A stretch of 15,122 nucleotides of DNA from Bryobacterales bacterium (GTDB lineage: Bacteria; Acidobacteriota; Terriglobia; Bryobacterales; Bryobacteraceae), in contig DNFG01000403.1 of NCBI GenBank assembly GCA_003487005.1, forward strand, positions 1-15,122. Reading direction: 5' to 3'. A program made the translations under genes and the position numbers. The notes under the pieces were generated by a model. The model worked only from the letters and a program-made list of their open reading frames with translations, ran no database searches and was not told the origin of the DNA. This document shows positions 1 through 8,100 of this stretch, in pieces; position 1 is the first letter of the stretch; every line of letters starts with the position of its first letter.

Positions 1-388
1 CGAGGATATCCAGAAGTTCGCGCAGTCCGGCGAGCAGAAGTGCCGATGATTCTTTGAGTTGGAGGGCTTGAGCAGTATCTACTACATCATTAGAAGTCAT
101 GCCGTAATGAAGCCACCGCGAGGACTCTCCGACGCCCTTTGCCTTCATGACTTCGGCGACTGCCGTGGTAAAAGCGATGACGTCGTGGCGGACTTCCTTT
201 TCGATTTCGAAAATACGCCCGACGTCGAAGTCGGCATGCTGGCGCAGGTCGCGAGCAGCCTCCGGGGGGACCTCTCCACGTTCGCTGAGCGCCTCCGCGG
301 CAGCGAGTTCGACGTTCAGCCACTGCCGGTACTTGTTTTCGTCACTCCAGATTTGACCCATCTGGGGGCGGGTATAGCGTGCAATCAT
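1..388 (-). CDS. purB: Adenylosuccinate lyase, N-terminal part (cut by window edge)
   Basis: Cytosolic lyase of purine synthesis; it splits fumarate from SAICAR and from adenylosuccinate. Reading leftward from an ATG at 388 gives 129 residues with no stop before the edge. The start MIARYTRPQMGQIWSDENKY is the classic opening of the short bacterial PurB form. The segments EKEVRHDVIAFT and WLHYGMTSNDVVDTA follow; the latter is the conserved HYGxTSxDxxDTA substrate-binding stretch of the fumarase/aspartase superfamily. The start is supported by an AGGA ribosome site at the right distance, which overlaps the stop codon of the upstream hydrolase gene. Only 9 bp separate the two genes, so they are very likely cotranscribed. 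The catalytic signature loop and C-terminal half lie outside the window. The family call is certain; intactness cannot be judged. Confidence 0.95.
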   Translation of the reverse strand, partial: MIARYTRPQMGQIWSDENKYRQWLNVELAAAEALSERGEVPPEAARDLRQHADFDVGRIFEIEKEVRHDVIAFTTAVAEVMKAKGVGESSRWLHYGMTSNDVVDTAQALQLKESSALLLAGLRELLDIL

Positions 389-397
389 CTCGATTTC

Positions 398-1168
398 CTA
401 CAATTGAAATAATGGACCCAGCTTGCGGGGTTCAGCCACGGCAAGGTGGGGGGACAGTCCGCGGCGGGCGAGGGCCTCGCGGGCATCATGTTCGGCGAGA
501 AAGGGCACATTGTGGTTCTCGCTCAGGTGGCCGAGGATCAGGGTCTCGACCTCGGCGGGCAGATCTGTGGCGATGTATTCGCAGGCTGCGGCATTGGAGA
601 GGTGGCCTTTGCGAGAGAGGATCCGCTGCTTTACGGACCACGGAACGGGTCCGACCTGGAGCATCGAGGGGTCGTGGTTGGATTCAAGCAGGATGGCCTG
701 GCAGCCGTGGAGATGCCACTTAATGGAATCGGGCATATAGCCGAGGTCGGTGACAATGGCGATCTTGGCGCTGCCAGAGGAAACCGTGTAGCCGACGGGG
801 TCGGCAGAGTCGTGGGGGATGGTGAAGCTCTGGATCTTGAGACCGGCGAATTCGATGCAGGCGCCGGCCTGAAAGGGGCGGAGGTCGGGATTAAAGCCGT
901 TCAAATCGATCTCGCGGGCGGTCAAATGGGTCAGAAAGATGGGGAGTTGACGGCCGCGGGCGGCATAACCCTTCACGAGGGGGGCGAGTCCACTGATGTG
1001 GTCGGAGTGTTCGTGCGTGATGAAGATGGCGTCGAGGCGGTCCGGGTCTTCGCCGACGGCGGCGAGACGTTCCAGGGTCTGCTTGCGGCTGATGCCAGCA
1101 TCGATGAGGATCCGCGCCTGCGGGGTGGAAACATAGATGCAATTGCCCGCGCTGGAACTGGCGAGCAC
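398..1168 (-). CDS. Metallo-beta-lactamase-fold hydrolase, YycJ/WalJ type
   Basis: Predicted cytosolic two-metal hydrolase of the YycJ/WalJ branch of the metallo-beta-lactamase superfamily; members in Firmicutes are linked to DNA repair or cell-wall control and act as nucleases. Counting from the GTG at 1168 (256 residues), the metal-binding THEHSDH motif is at 51-57, PHD at 118-120, TDLG at 140-143, ESNHD at 162-166, GHLSN at 188-192 and the late histidine in LGHLSENHN at 214. All are typical of YycJ. The GTG start removes the first beta strand: family members normally have about five residues before VLAS. In-frame codons upstream give VKICVLAS, with an ATC at 1181-1183 sitting 6 bases after a perfect AGGAGG. 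The true start is therefore probably the ATC, giving 261 residues. purB follows after 9 bp. The cellular substrate is unknown. Confidence 0.9.
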   Translation of the reverse strand: MLASSSAGNCIYVSTPQARILIDAGISRKQTLERLAAVGEDPDRLDAIFITHEHSDHISGLAPLVKGYAARGRQLPIFLTHLTAREIDLNGFNPDLRPFQAGACIEFAGLKIQSFTIPHDSADPVGYTVSSGSAKIAIVTDLGYMPDSIKWHLHGCQAILLESNHDPSMLQVGPVPWSVKQRILSRKGHLSNAAACEYIATDLPAEVETLILGHLSENHNVPFLAEHDAREALARRGLSPHLAVAEPRKLGPLFQL

Positions 1169-1257
1169 GCAGATTTTGACGATGGCCGGCCTCCTGACCC
1201 TTCCATGGTAAACGGTTGGGAGGAGCGGGGGGCCGGCCCACTGGCAGGAAGCCTGAT
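1169..1257. other. Short spacer between thioredoxin-like gene and hydrolase
   Basis: An 89-bp spacer, shortened to 74 bp if the hydrolase starts at ATC 1183. It carries the AGGAGG site and two copies of the palindrome GGCCGGCC (1184-1191 and 1231-1238). I see no convincing promoter or terminator. Short GC palindromes of this kind arise easily in GC-rich DNA. Confidence 0.4.
1190..1195 (-). promoter_or_regulatory. Ribosome binding site arguing for an AUC start of the hydrolase
   Basis: AGGAGG reads on the minus strand from 1195 to 1190, 6 bases before an in-frame ATC (1183-1181). It lies 21 bases before the nearest canonical start, the GTG at 1168, which is too far for normal initiation. No in-frame ATG, GTG or TTG lies between the end of the preceding gene and the GTG. 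This site is the main evidence for the alternative start. Confidence 0.6.
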
Positions 1258-1500
1258 TCAGCCCTTCAAATCGGCCAGGGAGGCGCCGAAATTGATGTGG
1301 AAGGTCTGGCCTGCGAGGACGAGGGCGGGTACGGATTTCACTCCGGCCGCTTCCGCCTCGGAAATGCGCTGTCGGGCGTTGCCGAGGTGGACGATTTCGA
1401 CCTCAAATCGGGTGGGATCCAGGGACTGGGCGACCTGCTGTTCGGCGGCGACACAGACGGGGCAGCCTGCATGATAAAAAACGGCTTTGTCTTGGCTCAT
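1258..1500 (-). CDS. Small thioredoxin/glutaredoxin-fold protein with CPVC active site
   Basis: An 80-residue cytosolic protein with the minimal thioredoxin fold. The active site CPVC is at residues 13-16, right after the first strand (AVFYHAG), and the cis-proline SVP motif is at 57-58, so the redox centre looks complete. No signal peptide or membrane segment is seen. The size matches glutaredoxin-like proteins rather than full thioredoxins of about 105 residues. The ATG at 1500 has a GAGGAG ribosome site 9 bases upstream. It is divergent from a MarR-type regulator, with two palindromes in the 68 bp between them, so it is very likely controlled by that regulator. The likely role is thiol-disulfide exchange or cysteine relay in a stress response; the partner is unknown. 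Confidence 0.85.
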   Translation of the reverse strand: MSQDKAVFYHAGCPVCVAAEQQVAQSLDPTRFEVEIVHLGNARQRISEAEAAGVKSVPALVLAGQTFHINFGASLADLKG

Positions 1501-1519
1501 GGAGCGTTTCTCCTCTCTA

Positions 1520-1540
1520 ATAGTATCGTTGCGATACTAT
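1520..1540. promoter_or_regulatory. Predicted operator 1: perfect 21-bp palindrome
   Basis: Two 9-bp arms, ATAGTATCG and CGATACTAT, form a perfect inverted repeat around TTG. It lies between the divergent thioredoxin-like and regulator genes. Its AT-rich sequence stands out from the GC-rich surroundings. Read on the minus strand, the arm includes TACTAT (1525-1520), a fair -10 element just upstream of the thioredoxin-like gene's ribosome site. A repressor bound here would block that promoter. Size and symmetry fit a MarR-family dimer site. Confidence 0.75.
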
Positions 1541-1543
1541 TTA

Positions 1544-1564
1544 ATAGTTTACTTGCGATACTAT
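1544..1564. promoter_or_regulatory. Predicted operator 2: degenerate copy of the 21-bp palindrome
   Basis: This is a second copy of operator 1 in the same orientation. The right arm CGATACTAT and central TTG are identical, while the left arm is ATAGTTTAC (3 mismatches to operator 1). The two copies are 3 bp apart, 24 bp centre to centre, or a little over two helical turns, so two dimers could bind the same face. Copy 2 ends 4 bp before the regulator's first ATG, as expected for autorepression. Confidence 0.7.
1559..1564 (+). promoter_or_regulatory. Possible -10 element of the regulator gene (near-leaderless transcript)
   Basis: TACTAT sits inside operator 2 and is followed about 7 bases later by the regulator's start codons (ATG at 1569, 1575 and 1578). 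No clear Shine-Dalgarno sequence precedes 1569, so the mRNA may begin at or next to the start codon. I do not see a good -35 hexamer at 17 bp, so this rests on the -10 match and spacing only. Confidence 0.3.
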
Positions 1565-1568
1565 ATGG

Positions 1569-2150
1569 ATGTCAATGATGAATCGCACCTTCGTTCTCCT
1601 GGAAAGAATTTCGGCGCTTCTTCGATCGGAGCAGCGCCGCGAGGCGGGTTCCGCGGGACTTGAGCCGGTCCATCTTCAGGCTTTGGGATACCTGGCGCGG
1701 GCGAACCGGTTCAGCGACACCCCGCAGTCGGTGGGGGAGTATCTTGGCCTATCCAAGGGAAACATGTCGCAACGCCTGCTCTGGCTGGAGCGGAGCGGCT
1801 ATCTGCAACGAACGAAGGATGAATGGGACGGGCGGGTTGTTCATCTGGGGCTGACCGGGCGCGGATTGAAGGCCGTGGCGGAATTCAGTCCCCCTGCGCT
1901 CTGGGTGGAGGCGGGCGGCGAGGATGAGAATCTGGCGGCGGAATTGGAGAAGGTGCTGCACCGATTGCTGGGGCGGGGGGGATACCGCGGATTCGGCCAG
2001 TGCCGGACGTGCCGGCACCACCAAAAGAGAGCCGGCGGGGGGCATTGCGGCTTGCTGAAGGTGGATCTGGAACCGGACCAGATCGACAAACTTTGCCGGG
2101 AACACGAGATGGAGGAAGAGGCGGAAAGGATCAGAACGCCTGACCGATAG
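1569..2150 (+). CDS. MarR-type winged-helix regulator with C-terminal Cys/His cluster
   Basis: A 193-residue DNA-binding regulator. Residues about 33-105 form a MarR-like winged helix: the recognition helix is around LSKGNMSQRLLWLERSGYL (61-79), and the wing carries the DGR...HLGLTGRG pattern typical of MarR proteins. After a helical region, residues 145-179 hold Cys145, Cys148, His150, His151, His159, Cys160, Cys176 and His179, spaced like a metal or redox site. Ordinary MarR proteins of about 150 residues lack this extension. Start choice among ATG 1569, 1575 and 1578 is uncertain; there is no clear ribosome site for 1569. The divergent thioredoxin-like gene and the paired palindromes suggest it senses thiol stress or metal and represses both genes. 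Its 3' end overlaps the convergent envelope gene by 20 bp. Confidence 0.88.
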   Translation: MSMMNRTFVLLERISALLRSEQRREAGSAGLEPVHLQALGYLARANRFSDTPQSVGEYLGLSKGNMSQRLLWLERSGYLQRTKDEWDGRVVHLGLTGRGLKAVAEFSPPALWVEAGGEDENLAAELEKVLHRLLGRGGYRGFGQCRTCRHHQKRAGGGHCGLLKVDLEPDQIDKLCREHEMEEEAERIRTPDR

Positions 2151-5100
2151 AGAAGAAGAACCCGCCGCGGGGTTCGCCGGGTCGGCGATCGAGAATGTAG
2201 CCGTAGTCGAAGCGGAGGAGGAAGTAGGGGGTCCGGACGCGAAGCCCGGCGCCCGTGGTCTTGCGGATGTCGCGGAGGCTGAGGTCGCGGGCTGAGGGGA
2301 AGACGTTGCCGATATCGGAGAAAGCGACGCCCTCGAAGAGGCTGACGAGAGGGAACCGGAGTTCGTTGTTGACGAGGAGGAGGGCATTGCCGCCAGTGGC
2401 GTCGCCGAAGAAGTCGGTGGGTCCGACGGTATTGAGGGCGAAGCCGCGGAGGGTGGTGCCGCCGCCTGTGAAGAATCGTTCGCTGCGGACGAGTTCCTGG
2501 CCGCGGAGGCCGCGGGCAAGGCCGACGCGAAGGGCTCCGGCATAAACGAACCGGGAACGCTGGATGCCGCCGCCAAGGGGGATTTCCGCGGGTTTGGTGA
2601 GCGGGACGTATTTGAAGAACTGGCCGTAATAGCGGATGAAGTTGAGTTGTGACCCCAGTCCGGCGGGGGCGTACTCGAGCGAGTGGGAGGTGAAGGATCC
2701 GCGGGTGGCGTCGAGGAGGTCGTCGCGGGATTCGCGATTGAGAGTCCAGGTGAGAGGGGCAACGCGAAGAGAGATGTCGAAGGGGAAGAAGGGATCGGGA
2801 ACGCGGTCGTAGGTGTGGACGTTCTCAAGCCGGTAGCCGTAGTTCATGGTGTAGCGCTGGCGGAAACGCAATTCCTGCTGGGCAGAGACGCCGGCGCGGT
2901 CGTTGATGAAGTCAGGAAGGATTTCCCTGCGCAGATAGGTGGTGGCGAGGGTCTGGAGCGGGAGGCGCTGCAGCAGTGGTTGGGAGAAGAAAAACCGGGT
3001 CTCACGGATCTCGCCGTCAAGACGGCCGCGCCAGCCGAAGGTCCGGGCCGAGCCGAGTGAATTGCGATTCGTGATGTCAACGACAGCGCCAGGGCCGCGG
3101 TCGGTATCGAAATAGGCGCCATAGCGGAGGTCGAAGGGCTGGACTTCGCGAACGCGTGCGCGAAGGCGAATGGGTTGCTGACCGCTGCCCGGCGCGGCGC
3201 CATTGGAGACGGGAATCCGTTCGATATCGACAAGGGCGAAAGCGCCGGTGGCATAGAGGCGGCGGCGAGAGAGGCTGACCTTGGAGGGATCGACGGTGTC
3301 GCCGGGTTTCAGAGCCAGTTGAGAGCGGATCAATCTTTCACTGACGGCCCGTTCGCCTTCCACATCGAGGCTTTCGACCACCTGTTGGGGGCCTTCCTCG
3401 ATGGCGATTTCGAGATCGACGCGACCGGGTTCGGCGGCGCGGACGACCCGGGTCTCGACCTGGGCGGCAGTGTAGCCGGAGGACTGGTAAGCATCGAGAA
3501 CGCGGTCGAGAGATTCCTGGCGGAGGGCGGGTGTATACGAGGCTCCACCACGGAGGGGCATCTTTTCGATCAGGGACTCGGACTTGAGCGCCTGGTTGCC
3601 GGCAAGCCGGATTTCGCCGACGGAGAAGGCAGGGCCTTCCTCGACGATGACGGTGACGGTGGCGCGGGCAGCGCCGCGATCGAACTCGACGCGCGGGGCC
3701 GGGGTGGCGGTATCGAGGTAGCCCTTCTCGCGATAGACACCGCGGACGAGGTCAGTGACGCGGCCAGGTTCGAGAAAGAGAATCGGCCGGAGTTTGGACT
3801 TGTCGATCGCAGCGGCGAGTTGTTTGGCAGACAGTGCGGCGTTGCCCTCAAAAAGGAGTTCGGGTTTGCGGTAGCGGACGCCGGGTTCGGCTCTGAAGGT
3901 GACCGTACGAAGGCCGGGTTCTGTCTCGGCGACTTCGGCTTCCACAACTGCCTCGAAGTGACGGCGGCGGACCAGGGTTTCACGGAGGAAAGAGGCGGTT
4001 TCGTCGAGTCGCTGCCCATCGAAGACGCCGTCGCGCCAGAGTTCGCGAACCTGCTTTCGGATCTTTCGCGGGGGCTGGTAACCCTCGTACTGAAGCAGGA
4101 CGCGGGGGCCTTCGTCGACGGCGAGGGCGAGGTCGACCTCTCCCTCGCGGACGGTACGTTCGAGGCGGAGGCGGGCTTCGAGGTGGTCCCGCTTGTCGTA
4201 ATCCTTCGTGATGCGATCAAGGCCCTGGCGGATATTGAAGAAGTCGTAGCGACGGCCTGGACGGGCCTTGAGGCGCTTGCGGAGGCGGTCGTCCGGGAAG
4301 AGGGAGTTGCCGGAGAGGGCGACTTCGCCGACGCGGCGCTCGACGCGCTGCTGGCGGCGCTGGCTGGGGTCACCACCGAAGCGGATATCGTGGCGGAACT
4401 CAAACCGGTATGTATTGTCGACTTGTTTGATGCCACGGGTGATGAACCGGCGGGTGAGATCATACTCAGCCACCCAGACCTGATCGCCGCCATTGGCGAG
4501 GTTCATCGAGTAGATGAGGCGGGCATCGCGGGTGATGTCCTGGCCGACAGTGAGACGGGCCGTGGGATTGGATTCGGCGGCGATCAGGTCGGGTTCGACG
4601 CGGACTTTCGAGAGGCCGGTGGCGCGTTCGATCTCGCGGGTGAAGCGGCCGCCGAGGCTGCCGGCGAGATAGCTGAGGACCTGACGGCTGGCGAGGGTGG
4701 AGGCGTCGGAGCCGCGGATTTCCTCGAGCGGGCGGCCCGTGATGAGGACGGCGATGATGTCGGGCTCGGGTTCGGGCGGATCGGAAGTGAGGCGGGTTTC
4801 GAGACGTTCGGCGCCGCCGCCTTCCACCTGGAGGGTGATGTCGAGGCCGCCGGCCCGGGTGCGGGCGAGGATGTCGAGCGAGGGTTCGATGCGCTGTTCG
4901 TTGGTGAAGGTGATGCGGCCGCGTTCGATGGGGTAGGTGCGCTCGGCAAGGTAGAGTTCCCCGCCCTCCTCGATCTCGATGCGGCCGAGAAGACTGGGGC
5001 GGTATGGGGTGCCGACAACGCGGAGATCGGTGTTGACTTCCGCCCGGGCGAGGTTGTTGTTGATGAGAAGCGGCGAGGTGGTCTTGAGGTTGAGGTCGAG

Positions 5101-8100
5101 GCGGGTTCGCTCGAGGAGTTCGCTCCGGTCTTCGGTGAGGTCGACGCCCTGGCCGGAGTTGAGGTAGGCGAGGAGGCCGCCTTCGAGAGTCAGCAGTTCG
5201 CGAAAAGCGCCTTCGACGATATCGATATTGCCCGAAAGCAGGAAGCCCTGGCCGTCATTGCGGAACCGGAGGGCGGTATTGGAGACGGTGCGGAAGTCGG
5301 CCGGGTAATCGAGGTAGACGCCGCTGGCGTTGAGTTGCAGGTCGGTTTCGCCGAGGGAGCCATCCTTGAGTTGGGTGGCGCCGGAGCCGGAGAGTTTGCC
5401 GCCATTCAGTAGGCCGTCAAGGCGGTTCAGGCGGACGCGGTCGCCGTCGAAGTCGAGGCGGGCATTTACGGCTTCCGCAGCGAGGCGAGGCTCGGGCAAG
5501 TTCAATTCGAGGCCGTTGAGTTCGAGAAAACCGGCGGTCTTGAGGCTGTCCAGCGGCCCGCTCGCAGTGAAATCGAGGGAGGCGGGACCACGGAGTCGCA
5601 AGGGGGCGAGCAGGGTGGCGAGGAGTCCGGTCTCGAGGCGGCCGGCGAGGCGGAAATCGGCGGTCGGCTGGTCGAGCAGGGAGGCTCGGCCAGCGAGACG
5701 GAGTTCGGTGCCGGGGCCAGTGAGGGTGAACTGGTCGACAGTCACTTCGCCACGGTCGAGGCGAATCGTGGAGGGGGACTGTTGGGCGACGGGGATATCG
5801 GAGAGGCGGAGGCGGAGTTCGTCGAAGGTGAGCGCGGCCCGGACGGCTTCCAGTTCTGGGGCGGTGGCTTCGGCGATGAGCCGGAGGGAGAGTAGCCCGG
5901 AAGTGGTTTCCGGAGCGCCCTGGATGCGGGCGGGATTGAGACCGGTGATAGCGATTTCGGCCTTGGCTGGCGGGCCTTGTTTGGTCAGGGGGAAGGGGGA
6001 GGAGGCGGTGCCGGAGAGTGCGGCTCCGGCCCATTCGCCGGCCAGTCGTGTGAGTTGAATGAAATTGTCGCGGAGAGAGAGTTCGAGAGAGAGATCCGTT
6101 ACGGGATTGAGACCGTCCGAGGCGAAACGGCCGCCGATCAGAGCGGCGGTCAATTCAGGAACAGGCTTTTCGAGGGTGCCGCGGACAGCGCCGTTGAGGG
6201 CAATCTGGCCGGTGATTTGTTGGGTTTCGGGCCAGTCGGGAACAAACTTCGGCAGAGCGGAGAGGTCGGCGGTGGCGGAGAGGCGGAGGTCTCCGGGGAT
6301 GGCTTTCTCTTCGAGGGGGAATTCGCCGGACAGCGAAAATTGGGCGCCCGCGGTCCGGATTTCGGCCTGGTGGACGCGGAACCGAAGAGCGGAGAGTTCG
6401 ATATCGACAGGGCCATTGGTCGTGATGGGTTCGCCGTGATAGCGGAGCGATTCCGGTTCAAGAGTGAGCCGGGCGTTCAGCTTCTCGGGGGATTCGAGAG
6501 GACCCGCGCCGGTGAGCGCGGCGCGGATCCTGCCGGCGAGGGGGAGGTCCTCCGGAAGAGGGAGGACGGCGAGATCGGCGCCGGCGGACTCGAGAGCGAA
6601 CGACGAAAGGAAGGGGGCATCGATTCCCGCCCGGAGGTGGCCACGGGAGGCGAAACGCGGGGCCTCGACATCGATGCGCGCCTCCCGGTTGGCGAGACGG
6701 GCGGAGGTGTTGATGGCGCCGAGGTCGATGTCGTTGACGAGGAGCGAGGCGGCGGAGGCGCTCAGTTGCAGTGCGGGCTCTTCGACCGTTCCGGCGCCCT
6801 CGGCATTGAGGGCGAGAACTCCGCGCACAGGGAGGTTTTCAGGGAGTTCGAGGTGTTCGAGGCGCAAGGAGGGAGCGCGGAGAGCGAAGCGATAGGACTG
6901 GGCGGCGAGGTCGAATTCGCCTTCCAGGACGAGCGGTTCGCTGCCAGGTTTATCGAGGCGCGCTTCTTGAAGAGTGAGGCGATTGTTCAGGAAAGCGGCG
7001 TTCAGCGAGAAGGCGCCGAGTGGTTCCTTGTAGGCTTCGAGGCCGGTGGCGTGGAGGGTGGCGGTGGCGGCGATGTGGTCGATGGGGCCTTCGGCGTGGA
7101 GAGCGAGGTCGAAGGCGCCGCGGACGGGGAGGTCATGCACGTCGAGACCGGGAAGCGTGTTTTCGAGCGCGAAATGGTCGCTCTTTGCATCGAAAATGAG
7201 CTCCGGAGTGGTTCTTTCGAGGTTCAAAACGCCATTTCCGCGCACAAGCTGATCGCGCCAGGCGAGCAGGAGTTCGGGCACTTCGATGGCCCTGAGCGAG
7301 GCGGCAAGGGTGGCGTCAAGCGAGGCGTTTTCGACCGGACCGGCGCCGAGATTGCGGCCTTCGAGGGAGCCCTGGAGGCGGGGGTCTTCCACGGTTCCGC
7401 CGAGGCGGGCGTGGAGACGGGCGTCGCCACGGAGGGTGCTGTCGACAGCGCCGAGAGAAGGCACAGCCAGAAGGAACGTGCCTCCGAGGCGGCGGGTGGC
7501 ATCCATGGAGGCCTGGCCGGAAAGACGGACGCCCTCGAATTCACGAGCATCGGCGGTGAGCCATGCGCGGGCCTCGGCCTTCTCGAAATCGAGAGCGGGG
7601 AAGGTGGCTTCGGCGGCGAGGAGGGCGCGGATCTTCAGGGGAAGTTGGCGATCGAGGACGGCCTTGGCGGTGAAGGTGGACTGGCCGGCGGCCTCGGTGA
7701 GAGCGGCGGAGCCCTGGGCGTCAAGGGTGCCGTAAGGGCTCTGGAGATTGAGTCCGTGGAGGTGCAGGCGGTTGTCATCCACTTGCCATTCGAGCGATGA
7801 ATCGAGCTTCAAGTCGAACGCATCGCCCGCGAGGCGGGCGCGGACTTCGGGACCTTCGATTTCGCCGGTCAGAGCGAGGCGGCCCGGGGTAGTGGGCGAA
7901 AGATCGACTTCGACATTGAAGCGGGTATCGCGAAAAGCGAGGGGTTCGGGTTCCAGACGGCCCTGGAGGAAGAGGTGTCGCAGCGTGGCGCCGTCTTCCC
8001 GGAGGCGGATTTCGCCGGGTTGCTGGTTGCCGAAGTAGAGGTCCTCGCCGGTCAGGCTGAGCAGCCACTCCGGGGCGGATGCATGGAAATCGTTCGCCTC

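Noticed and set aside
446..1474. Plus-strand open frame of 342 codons opposite the hydrolase and thioredoxin-like genes
   Set aside because: Antisense shadow; both minus-strand genes have complete catalytic motifs.
2158..2175. Hairpin GAACCC-N6-GGGTTC just after the regulator stop, considered as a terminator
   Set aside because: No U-tract follows, and the sequence codes for the barrel end on the other strand.
4330..4420. Suspicion that the TamB-BamA joint is an assembly or frameshift artefact
   Set aside because: The frame is continuous on both sides with conserved domain sequence right up to the joint and no vestigial start or signal peptide; a simple read-through error would leave those. 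Kept as a point to verify with reads.
3175..5412. Plus-strand open frame of 745 codons inside the fusion gene
   Set aside because: Antisense shadow: a monotonous Gly/Glu/Ala/Asp-rich product with no domain, exactly opposite well-conserved POTRA and TamB_C sequence.
5977..7800. Plus-strand open frame of 607 codons inside the TamB part
   Set aside because: Same kind of GC-driven antisense frame, with low-complexity Gly/Glu-rich product and no ribosome site or domain.
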